The notes beneath the pieces were generated by a model, which was given only the letters and a program-made list of their open reading frames with translations, was not told the origin of the DNA and ran no database searches. A program made the translations under genes and the position numbers. From the NCBI GenBank assembly GCA_964640195.1, contig CAZXIC010000005.1, positions 20,032-84,031 on the forward strand: DNA of 64,000 nucleotides, in the 5' to 3' direction. How positions within the stretch are numbered: position 1 is the first letter of the stretch; every line of letters begins with the position of its first letter. Shown here in pieces: positions 22,680 through 30,107 of the stretch. This DNA is from CAZXIC01 sp964640195. Its GTDB lineage: Archaea; Iainarchaeota; Iainarchaeia; Iainarchaeales; GCA-2688035.

Positions 22680-22738
22680 GAGATAATAAACCTGCCGTTG
22701 CCAAAGCAAAGGCAGGGAGATAATACAATAATATTGTA
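22679..22738. repeat. Second and third inverted repeats with GGAGATAATA copies
   Basis: GGAGATAATA occurs at 22679-22688 and 22716-22725. Between the copies CCTGCC (22691-22696) pairs with GGCAGG (22711-22716), and TACAATAATATTGTA (22724-22738) is another palindrome. Read toward the gene, each larger hairpin is preceded by TATTATCTCC, a modular arrangement. Confidence 0.7.
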
Positions 22739-22786
22739 ATTAGCAGAAGTTAATAAAGTTAACTTATACATAAAATGTGAATGCCG

Positions 22787-22803
22787 GACGCTGCTAATCA
22801 TTA
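22787..22803 (+). repeat. 17-bp direct repeat, right copy
   Basis: Exact copy of 22062-22078, 725 bases away, with no other 5S rRNA sequence next to it. Confidence 0.8.
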
Positions 22804-22925
22804 TTTAATGCAACTGCCGTAATCACCCTTGTTTTTGCAGTTTGCGCCGTTTTTCGCAGCAGCCCCTCCCTTTTGCCCTTATTTATTAGTTTTATATATA
22901 ATACTATAAAAGAGAGGACGGGAAA

Positions 22926-23228
22926 TTAGGGCTGTTGAAAAACATCTGGTACAACATAGTAGACTGTTTTGATGTTTAGGCCTTTCTCCTTCTTAACCAA
23001 AGGCCTGTTAATGCCCTTGTTCTGCAAAGGGTTGTAGGTTGCCCGCATCTGCAGCAAACTCAGCTGCTTCCCGATAGTGTAGACAGAAGAACCAGTTCGC
23101 TTGCTCAAAAGCTTCAAGGTCAGCGGACCTGAAGCCAGCTCAAGCATTATTTTCTGCTGCAATGGCGACAGATTCGCCAAAACAGTCTCATCCAAGAGAA
23201 AGACTTTTTCTTTTGAATGCAAAGGCAA
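22926..23228 (-). CDS. Small helix-turn-helix DNA-binding protein
   Basis: A 100-residue protein. Residues ~20-65 (LSPLQQKIMLELASGPLTLK, then LLSKRTGSSVYTIGKQLSLL) look like a winged helix-turn-helix; the C-terminus has a wing-like LNIKTVYYVVPDVF. No ATG is available; the TTG at 23228 follows GGTGGG by eight bases. A TATA box near 23298 and a palindrome at 23279-23290 precede it. It is divergent from the large surface-protein gene and might regulate that gene as well as itself. Confidence 0.6.
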   Translation of the reverse strand: MPLHSKEKVFLLDETVLANLSPLQQKIMLELASGPLTLKLLSKRTGSSVYTIGKQLSLLQMRATYNPLQNKGINRPLVKKEKGLNIKTVYYVVPDVFQQP

Positions 23229-23278
23229 GTTTTATTCCCACCAAGAAAGGCAAATTTTTTGACACTTCCTACAATTAA

Positions 23279-23290
23279 TTAGTTAACTAA
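23279..23290. promoter_or_regulatory. Palindromic operator candidate TTAGTTAACTAA
   Basis: This perfect 12-bp palindrome lies between the minus-strand TATA box (TTTAAATT near 23298) and the expected start of the HTH gene transcript, the normal place for an archaeal repressor. Confidence 0.45.
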
Positions 23291-23386
23291 AACAATTTAA
23301 AGTTAATGTTGTAACCATAAGGGGTTAACTTTTTGATTTTTAGCAAAAAGCCTTTGATTTTATTAAAAACCTGCAATTACAGATAG

Positions 23387-23431
23387 CTTAAACATAATTT
23401 TTTCCGATTTTCAAACTTAAACATAATGTTT
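23387..23431. promoter_or_regulatory. Paired CTTAAACATAAT sites upstream of the surface protein
   Basis: Exact 12-bp copies at 23387-23398 and 23416-23427; the second also forms the palindrome AAACATAATGTTT (23419-23431). They sit about 20-60 bases upstream of the surface-protein TATA box, a position for an activator or repressor. Confidence 0.45.
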
Positions 23432-23444
23432 GACTAAAAGAAAA

Positions 23445-23456
23445 GATATTTAATAA
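23445..23456 (+). promoter_or_regulatory. Promoter of the large surface protein
   Basis: GATATTTAATAA is the TATA box, giving a leader of about 40 bases. The leader has a hairpin (TTTTCAC/GTGAAAA arms) and a strong GGGGGTAGGG ribosome-binding stretch before the ATG at 23517. Confidence 0.5.
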
Positions 23457-23516
23457 AGAGTTGCCAGATATTATAGGATAATTTTTCACCGAAGAGTGAA
23501 AAGGGGGTAGGGTTAA

Positions 23517-26500
23517 ATGAGCAGGCAAGAGCATAAGCACTTATTTTCAAAAACAACTTCTTGGGGTGAAGGAATCCTTCCATACGCAAGGCTTCCGCTG
23601 CTCTTCCTTATCATGTTCTCACTGGCCGTTTCGGCTTTCGCAGCTCATGACACCGTTGTAACCGTTTCCCCCGACTACGCACGATGCGGTGACCTCCCAC
23701 TTGAGTACACAATAAATGTCTACAACAAAGATACTTCAGCAGACAGCGTAAGGGAAGTCAGGATTTATGATGATGTTGATGGAGACGGTCAGAGAGACCC
23801 TGGAATAGTTGACTTCCAGTGCGGACCAGCACCAACAGGCTGGACTCTTGATGACAGGCTCGCGCTTTATAATTATTGCCACTATGAAACAGGGGTTGCT
23901 GGCGGGTATATGATTGACCCAGATGAAGACCTTGATTTTAGTTTTTCTGCACAATTGGATGACAGCAGCCTGGAAGAATGTGGAAACGAATTTAAGATTG
24001 CTTCAATTGACGACAAAATTCCAATCGGGGAAGTTGTATTCAAATTCCCGAAGATTTTGGTTGACTGTTCAGACCCTGTAGTTACAAAAGCAGTCGGAAC
24101 ACCAAAAGTACTTATTAGCGCACCGGGCTGTGATGAAGGCCCGTTCCAGGGAGAGGGCGAGACAGCATGCGACTGGTGGATTAGACATGGCACAGAGATT
24201 GAAACTGAAGCCACTGAATACGACGAATGCGACCTAGGATTAGATTATTGTGAAATAACATACACAGTTGACGGCGGAGCCCCGATAACGCAGGTTCACG
24301 CGGACTTTGAGCCAGAAACCTATGATTGGGATTATGACTGGGACTTTGACGAAGACTCAGTGCACGTTATCGAAATAAAATGTACCGACGTTGTAGGAAA
24401 CAAGACTGTTGTAACAGAAAGTGACAAGGTTGACGACACGCCGCCGGTAACTACAAAGGTTGTCTCAGAGCCGAAGAAGATTGATAGCGGCGTTGAATGG
24501 ATTGACTCAGTAACAGAAATAAGCTTAAGCGCGGAAGACAAGGGAGAGACCTGCCACATAGGCGTGGAGAACACCTTCTATAACATAATACAGGCAGAAG
24601 ACAGCTACTGCTGGGAACAGTGCGCAGGATGGCAGCCAGGTATCCCGAACAGGGAAGGTGAAGGCTGGACACAGTACACCGGCCCAATTAGTGACATTGC
24701 AGAATCATGCCACGTAATGGAATATTACAGCGTGGACAAGATTGGAAATATTGAAGACGTGAAGGTAAACTGCTTCTTCGTTGACAAGACAGCTCCGGAG
24801 CAGATTAAGACTATTGGAGAGCCAAACGTGCCTTGCAGGGACTTGGAATGCGAGGAGTTCGACTACTGGGTAAGGGACCAGAGCACGCTGCCAGGGACAG
24901 AGATAACCTTGGACTGTGACGACAGCTGGAGTGGAAAAGCACCACACCCATCAGGAGATGAGGAAGTTTGCTACAAGGTTTCATACGACATTCCAGCACC
25001 CATGACAGACATAACAGCCAAGTACTGCCCGGAGGCACTGGAAACAGTAACAGACTCAGGGTATGAGGGCGACTGGTGCTGTATTCCTGCACCGGAAGTG
25101 ATAGTATTTGCGGAAGACTCGCTGCACAACCTTGAGTACTTCTGCATGGATGCAGTGAACAAGAAGAGCCCTATAGACCTTGAATACTTCAGGGTTGACT
25201 CCCAGCCGCCAATCATAGACAAGACAATGAGCGGCCCGCAGATTGGGGGCTGCCCGCCGGGAGAAGGCGAGGACTGCTGGATAAAGGACTGGGAGCAGGC
25301 AGAAGGAACAACAATCCACATTGAGGCAACTGACGACGACACATATGGTTGCGCGGTTGACGATATCACCTGTGAATGGTCGTACAAGCTGGATGGCGAG
25401 CCGATGCAGGGAGAAGGCTGCTTGGGACCGTCCTTTGACATAAAGTTCTACGATGAAACACAGCACGAGCTGTTAGTTAAATGCTGCGACAAGCTTGGCA
25501 ACTGCGCGGAAGACGTTGAAACATTCTACGTTGACTCAAGCGGCCCAACAGTGGAGAAAGAGTTCATCGGACCGAAGAAGATTGATGGCAGCGTTGAATG
25601 GATTGACAGCGTAACAACGATTGAGCTGACGGCAACAGACCAGCCTGACGCGCCGTGCGCGGTAGGCGAGGACAAGATATACTATGTAATAACGCCAATG
25701 GAAGACGATGCCTGCTGGATGCCGGAAAAGTACTGCTACTCAGGGGAATATATGCCAGGCGCATTCACAGAATACGCTGGTCCCATCGGGGGCATAGAGG
25801 AATCCTGCCACAGGATAGAGTTCTATGCTGTGGACAAGCTCGGAAACATCGGCCCAATGGGAAAGAATTGCTTCTTTGTTGACAAGACAGCGCCAACAAT
25901 TACCAAGGACAACGGAGACGCGATTCCTGACACAGGCGAGCCAGCATTCATGACCGAAGACAACCCTGGGGGGGACTTCAACTGGATTTCAAAGAACATG
26001 CCGATAACGTTCACCTGTGAAGACCAGGGAGACCACCCATCAGGAGACGAAGAGCTTTGCTACAAGGTTTCATACGACTATGTTGAAGTGGAGCCAGGCG
26101 CCTATGACTGGGGTTACATTACAGGGGAATACTGCAGCACAGAACTAACTGCAGAGGGCTACTGCTGTATGACTGGAACAGCACAAGAGCCATTTGAGTT
26201 CTACTTCCAGGAGGACTCAATGCACAACCTTGAGTACTACTGCAGGGACGCGGTGGAGAAATCGAGCGGTGTCCACGTGCAGTACTACAAGGTTGACACT
26301 GAAGGACCGGAAATAACAAAGACACTTAATGAGCCATACTATGGCGAGTGCCCGCCAGAAGACGAGGGCGATGTATGCTACGTTGACAGCGCAACAACCA
26401 TCGACGTGGAAACTGAAGACGGCGGTGAAATCTGCGCTGTTGGCGGCGTTGAATGTAGATGGCAGCTGTTGGACGTAAGCGGTTACCCAGTTGTAGACTG

Positions 26501-27965
26501 GACAACTGATATGCCAATAAGCTTCCCGGAAGAATGCCAGCACACTCTTGTAATTGAGTGTGAGGATGCGCTTGGAAACGTGGAAACAGACACAGAAACA
26601 TTCTTTGTTGACAAGACGCCTCCAGGAATCTGGAAAGAATACGGAAGCCCGTACTTTGCAGGCAGCGTTGACGACTGGGAAGCAGAATGGATCAACAAGA
26701 ACACACTAATCTCCGCAGGCGTCACTGATGACGGCCCGCACCAGTCAGGCATTGCGGCAGTGGAATACAGGGCCACAATAGTGGACGAGGAGTACTGCAG
26801 GAACAGGGACGAAGACGAGATGGTCTGCGAAGATGCTGAAGGAAGCGGAGTCTGGACTGAGGTTGAGGCAGAGGACTGGGATGAATTTGAGTTCAGCATA
26901 ACAGAAGAGTCCTGCCACCTGATAGAGATATACGCAGAAGACAACGTGGAAAAGAACAGGACCCACAAGCAGTGCGTGTTCGTTGACAGCACAGCACCAA
27001 CGCCGGAGAAGACTGTTGGCGAGCCAAAAACGCCGTGGGACGGAAAGGACTCACAGTTCTATGAACTGGATGATTTCTGCAGTATAGCAGGAAACTGCTG
27101 GGCAGTGACTTTGCTGACTCCAATTGCTTTGGAGTGCATTGACCCACAACCGCATCCTGTTGATAATGAAACAGTGTGCTTTTATGTGGAAAGGAATGCA
27201 GACAACGAAACAGCAGAATACTGCGAGTTTTACGGCGGAAGCATAAACGATGAGGGGTTCTGCTGTATGGAGAAGACCACTCCGGAGTTTTACTTCCTCG
27301 AAGAGTGCGAGCATAACCTGCAGTATTACTGCGTTGATGCACTGGGGAACATGGGGCCAATAGACGATGAGAAATTTAAGGTAGCTGGTACAACGTTTGA
27401 AATACAGTTGAACAAGAAATGGAACCTTGTTTCAGTTCCATACGTATTGCTCAATGATGACATTGAGGAAGTGTTAAGCGGAGTAAGCGATAACCTCGAT
27501 TCAGTGTGGCAGTACGACGCTGTCGCTGACCAATGGTATGTCTATAGACCAGACGACCCGCTTGGAAGCAACCTTTCAACAATAGAACCAGGCTGGGGTT
27601 ACTGGATAGCAATGGACGATGCCGACCTGCTTACAATAGGCGGAAGCCTATTCAGCCCGGTAACAACACCGCCAGAAAGGGCATTGAAGCACGGCTGGAA
27701 CCTGATTGGCTATTACGGAGCTGAGGGCCAGGGAGGCTACTACGGACCAGTTGGCAGCGGAAAGATGGCTAGATGCGCTCTGTTCTCACTAGGGGAATCC
27801 TTCACCGACAAGGGCTGGACAGCCCTGTTAACATATTGGGAACCAGACAATCCAGGCCAGTGGAAAGAATACAGCTACTACCAAAGCCTAGACCCAGGGG
27901 CAGGATACTGGCTTTTTGCCTCGGAAGACAGCATATACAGCTATGTGACTATATGCGGCGGATAG
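23517..27965 (+). CDS. Giant cysteine-rich exported protein with Ig-like triad repeats
   Basis: A 1482-residue acidic protein. A signal peptide (LPLLFLIMFSLAVSAFA) ends near residue 43. A first domain (to ~182) is followed by nine Ig-like modules, most closing with FxVDKTxP-type sequence, arranged as three C-A-B triads (about 24064-25200, 25200-26300, 26300-27390). Each triad has a CPPGEGEDCW-like, a GVEWIDSVTEI-like and a HPSGDEEVCYKVSYD-like module. The C-terminal ~190 residues hold two related halves with WNLVSVP/WNLIGYY and GYWIA/GYWLFA. I count about 63 cysteines, so disulfide bonding outside the cell is likely. No C-terminal anchor is seen. It may be a surface or S-layer-like component; several N-x-S/T sites could be AglB targets. 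Confidence 0.85.
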   Translation: MSRQEHKHLFSKTTSWGEGILPYARLPLLFLIMFSLAVSAFAAHDTVVTVSPDYARCGDLPLEYTINVYNKDTSADSVREVRIYDDVDGDGQRDPGIVDFQCGPAPTGWTLDDRLALYNYCHYETGVAGGYMIDPDEDLDFSFSAQLDDSSLEECGNEFKIASIDDKIPIGEVVFKFPKILVDCSDPVVTKAVGTPKVLISAPGCDEGPFQGEGETACDWWIRHGTEIETEATEYDECDLGLDYCEITYTVDGGAPITQVHADFEPETYDWDYDWDFDEDSVHVIEIKCTDVVGNKTVVTESDKVDDTPPVTTKVVSEPKKIDSGVEWIDSVTEISLSAEDKGETCHIGVENTFYNIIQAEDSYCWEQCAGWQPGIPNREGEGWTQYTGPISDIAESCHVMEYYSVDKIGNIEDVKVNCFFVDKTAPEQIKTIGEPNVPCRDLECEEFDYWVRDQSTLPGTEITLDCDDSWSGKAPHPSGDEEVCYKVSYDIPAPMTDITAKYCPEALETVTDSGYEGDWCCIPAPEVIVFAEDSLHNLEYFCMDAVNKKSPIDLEYFRVDSQPPIIDKTMSGPQIGGCPPGEGEDCWIKDWEQAEGTTIHIEATDDDTYGCAVDDITCEWSYKLDGEPMQGEGCLGPSFDIKFYDETQHELLVKCCDKLGNCAEDVETFYVDSSGPTVEKEFIGPKKIDGSVEWIDSVTTIELTATDQPDAPCAVGEDKIYYVITPMEDDACWMPEKYCYSGEYMPGAFTEYAGPIGGIEESCHRIEFYAVDKLGNIGPMGKNCFFVDKTAPTITKDNGDAIPDTGEPAFMTEDNPGGDFNWISKNMPITFTCEDQGDHPSGDEELCYKVSYDYVEVEPGAYDWGYITGEYCSTELTAEGYCCMTGTAQEPFEFYFQEDSMHNLEYYCRDAVEKSSGVHVQYYKVDTEGPEITKTLNEPYYGECPPEDEGDVCYVDSATTIDVETEDGGEICAVGGVECRWQLLDVSGYPVVDWTTDMPISFPEECQHTLVIECEDALGNVETDTETFFVDKTPPGIWKEYGSPYFAGSVDDWEAEWINKNTLISAGVTDDGPHQSGIAAVEYRATIVDEEYCRNRDEDEMVCEDAEGSGVWTEVEAEDWDEFEFSITEESCHLIEIYAEDNVEKNRTHKQCVFVDSTAPTPEKTVGEPKTPWDGKDSQFYELDDFCSIAGNCWAVTLLTPIALECIDPQPHPVDNETVCFYVERNADNETAEYCEFYGGSINDEGFCCMEKTTPEFYFLEECEHNLQYYCVDALGNMGPIDDEKFKVAGTTFEIQLNKKWNLVSVPYVLLNDDIEEVLSGVSDNLDSVWQYDAVADQWYVYRPDDPLGSNLSTIEPGWGYWIAMDDADLLTIGGSLFSPVTTPPERALKHGWNLIGYYGAEGQGGYYGPVGSGKMARCALFSLGESFTDKGWTALLTYWEPDNPGQWKEYSYYQSLDPGAGYWLFASEDSIYSYVTICGG

Positions 27966-27978
27966 TGTAAATTCCGCC

Positions 27979-28001
27979 AATTTTTTATTTTTTAGTTTTT
28001 C
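27979..28001 (+). terminator. T-rich terminator after the surface protein gene
   Basis: Three T-runs (T6, T6, T5) within 23 bases after the stop at 27965. Confidence 0.55.
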
Positions 28002-28053
28002 TTCCAGTGGGGTGAGGCAGTGACATTTTTTGAAAACAGTGGTATGACTGCAA

Positions 28054-28102
28054 GACCCAGGGGCAGGATACTGGCTTTTTGCCTCGGAAGACAGCATATA
28101 CA
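28054..28102 (+). pseudogene. 49-bp copy of the surface protein 3' end
   Basis: Identical base for base to 27891-27939 inside the preceding gene. In frame it would read DPGAGYWLFASEDSIYN then stop. It is a leftover of a former tandem copy or of an ectopic recombination; nothing upstream of it is preserved. Confidence 0.8.
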
Positions 28103-28150
28103 ACTAATACAACAGGGCGTTAGGCAATAGAACCAGAAAAAAGGAAAGCA

Positions 28151-28160
28151 TTTAAATATA
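28151..28160 (+). promoter_or_regulatory. TATA box of the second surface protein
   Basis: TTTAAATATA predicts a start near 28181; GTGGGGA (28184-28190) is the ribosome-binding site before the ATG at 28193. Confidence 0.5.
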
Positions 28161-28192
28161 TTTTCATTTATTAACTATATAAAGTGGGGAAA

Positions 28193-29269
28193 ATGGGTTT
28201 TTCAAGATACCTTGCCCTGATTGCGTTTTCACTGCTTTTTTTGGGGGCGGCTTTTGCTGTTCCTGGCATACCGCACCAGTTTCGCGGCAATGTGACTGTT
28301 AATGGCGCGGCAGCCGATGGCGCAACAATCGTGGCAAAAATAAATGATGTTGAACATGGAAGCACGACCAGTGTTGACGGCACATACGGCCAGAGCCCAA
28401 ACGTGTTTTTTGTAGAAAACCCAAGTGGGGAGAACCTTGATGGAAAAACCATTGAATTCTATTTGAATGGCACAAAAGTCGCAAGCGCTGTTTTTGAGAG
28501 GGGCGCAAAAACAGAGCTTGACCTGAGCCTTGGCACTGCGCCTTACTGCGGCGATGGAGCCTGCGGTGCCGGCGAAGACTGCGGAAACTGCCCTGCTGAC
28601 TGTGGCGAATGCAGCACACCGCCTTCATCGCCGCCTTCATCTTCACCGCCTTCATCGTCCCCCAGTAGTGGCAGCATCAACAAGCTTACCGTCAGGGTTG
28701 CCGGAAACTGCATTGACCAGAATATTGTTGTCACTGTTTTGAACACGATGGGAAACCCTGCGGCTGATGCAACTGTTGCGCTTGTAAGGGGCTTCAAGCA
28801 GCTGGAAGAGAAGGTAACAGGCTCTGACGGAATTGTTTATTTTATAATAACTGAAGCAGGCGAGTACACCTTTGTTACAACAAAAAACTTGTACACTGCG
28901 ACCTACACGAAAATCGAGGTTGGCGAGTGTACTGACGAAGAAGTGACTGCCAGTGACAGTGAGCAAACGACTAACCCGTGCGAGAGCATCAATTGTGATG
29001 ATTCAAATCCCTGCACTGTAGAATATTGCTCTTTGGCAACAGGGCATTGTATTTATGAGAACCAGCCTGACGGTACAGTCTGCAGCCTGGAAGGAAAGTG
29101 CGAGAAAGGTGTTTGCACTGAACCCGAACCAGAAGAGATGCCACTAGGCCAAACGGGCTTTTTTGGGCTTAATGCAGGGCAGGGGGGCGGGCTTGGCTTG
29201 CTTATTGTGGCATTGGCCGCAGGAGCTGGCTATTTATACGCTCTCAGCAAGAGAAAAAAGAAGAAATAA
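28193..29269 (+). CDS. Membrane-anchored surface protein with Cys-rich segments
   Basis: A protein of 358 residues. Signal peptide (YLALIAFSLLFLGAAFA); a transthyretin-like beta domain (GNVTVNGAAADGATIVAK); a Cys-rich segment (CGDGACGAGEDCGNC); a Pro/Ser linker; a second beta domain (KLTVRVAGNCIDQNIVVTV); another Cys-rich part with CDDSNPCTVEYC; and a C-terminal helix (GGLGLLIVALAAGAGYLY) with KRKKKK inside. It is thus anchored outside the cell. CGDGxC segments occur in many archaeal surface proteins. Partner of the large protein upstream is possible; function unknown. Confidence 0.8.
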   Translation: MGFSRYLALIAFSLLFLGAAFAVPGIPHQFRGNVTVNGAAADGATIVAKINDVEHGSTTSVDGTYGQSPNVFFVENPSGENLDGKTIEFYLNGTKVASAVFERGAKTELDLSLGTAPYCGDGACGAGEDCGNCPADCGECSTPPSSPPSSSPPSSSPSSGSINKLTVRVAGNCIDQNIVVTVLNTMGNPAADATVALVRGFKQLEEKVTGSDGIVYFIITEAGEYTFVTTKNLYTATYTKIEVGECTDEEVTASDSEQTTNPCESINCDDSNPCTVEYCSLATGHCIYENQPDGTVCSLEGKCEKGVCTEPEPEEMPLGQTGFFGLNAGQGGGLGLLIVALAAGAGYLYALSKRKKKK

Positions 29270-29414
29270 TGCGCTTTTTTTCAGATAAAGGCACCTAACC
29301 CAATTAGATTCTGCTGGCAGACAGCCCCAATTTTGCCGCCAATTAAGGGGATTTCCCTAATCATTTTCCACCATCAACCAGTGTTGATTTTTCTTGTCCC
29401 TCTTGGCAAAAAGG

Positions 29415-29445
29415 TTTTTAAGTATATAGCTATTTCATTATACTT
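29415..29445 (+). promoter_or_regulatory. Promoter with inverted repeat for the DUF4258-like pair
   Basis: TATA box TTTTTAAGTATATAG, overlapped by arms AAGTATA (29420-29426) and TATACTT (29439-29445). The inverted repeat between TATA and ATG (29457) suits autorepression by the antitoxin. Confidence 0.45.
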
Positions 29446-29456
29446 GTGAAGTCTTA

Positions 29457-29672
29457 ATGACTACACTGGGAATTGTGAAGACAGCCCATTACAAACGCTT
29501 CCATGAAAGGTTTGTCCCCTGGAGCTTGGTTGTTGAGACGATTTTCACAGGAAAGCAGAAAAGGAAGGGACGTGACTTCATTGAATTTAAAGGGAGAAAA
29601 ATTTATGTTTTTTGCAAAAGGGACAGGGCAAGAAACATGCTGAAAGTGATTAACGCCAAAAAGGAGGGTTGA
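29457..29672 (+). CDS. DUF4258-like small protein, probable toxin
   Basis: A 71-residue basic protein, HYKRFHERFVPWSLVVETIFTG to KIYVFCKRDRARNMLKVINA-type sequence, with the H..R pattern and final strands of DUF4258. DUF4258 genes are often paired with YgiT-type zinc-finger antitoxins, as here one base downstream. Biochemical action is not known to me. Confidence 0.55.
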   Translation: MTTLGIVKTAHYKRFHERFVPWSLVVETIFTGKQKRKGRDFIEFKGRKIYVFCKRDRARNMLKVINAKKEG

Positions 29673-29673
29673 A

Positions 29674-30006
29674 ATGCTGTGCAAAAAATGCGGTGGAAAA
29701 CTTGAGCGTTTCGCTGTAGAGGTCGAGGACAGCGATTTAGGCAGCGAAGGATTCGAATGCAAAAAATGCGGAGAACTGTTCTTTGATGAGAAAAAGGGCA
29801 AGGCATTGGTAGAAGGCTTGAAGAGAAAAGAATTGCTCAGGGAATTGCCGGCACTAAGCATAAGGCAGAAAATAATCAAGCTTTCAAAGGACAGGCTGGG
29901 GTTCTACTTCAACAAGGACTTGGCAAGGTGCGCAGAATTGAAGGCCGGAGAGCCGATAGAAGTAAGCTTGTTGGACAAAAAAAGAATTTTGATAGAAGTT
30001 GAATGA
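29674..30006 (+). CDS. Zinc-ribbon/AbrB-like antitoxin
   Basis: A 110-residue protein: CKKCGGKLER and CKKCGELFF give a four-Cys zinc ribbon (YgiT/MqsA-like), followed by a SpoVT/AbrB-like C-terminus (SIRQKIIKLSKDRLGFYFNK, then LKAGEPIEVSLLDKKRILIE). The AbrB part would bind the inverted repeat upstream of the pair. It overlaps the ORF start region of the next gene only in its unlikely longest form. Confidence 0.65.
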   Translation: MLCKKCGGKLERFAVEVEDSDLGSEGFECKKCGELFFDEKKGKALVEGLKRKELLRELPALSIRQKIIKLSKDRLGFYFNKDLARCAELKAGEPIEVSLLDKKRILIEVE

Positions 30007-30107
30007 GAACACTGCCTTGGAGAAGCCACTTTCCCCCTAACCCAAAACACCTTTTAAAAACTCTTTATTGGAAAATATATTGCAACCTTGGTTGGGGCGG
30101 TGCTTTC

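Larger units (their letters stand above)
22079..22786. mobile_element. Possible small integrated element at the 5S rRNA 3' end
   Basis: A 708-base AT-rich segment bounded by 17-bp exact repeats of the 5S rRNA 3' end. It carries a single NYN nuclease gene and a leader with large palindromes. No integrase is inside, so it would be a remnant, a non-autonomous element, or one excised except for a cargo gene. Classification rests on the repeats and base composition. Confidence 0.4.

Noticed and set aside
22787..22803. Second 5S rRNA gene
   Set aside because: Only 17 bases match; the rest of the molecule is absent.
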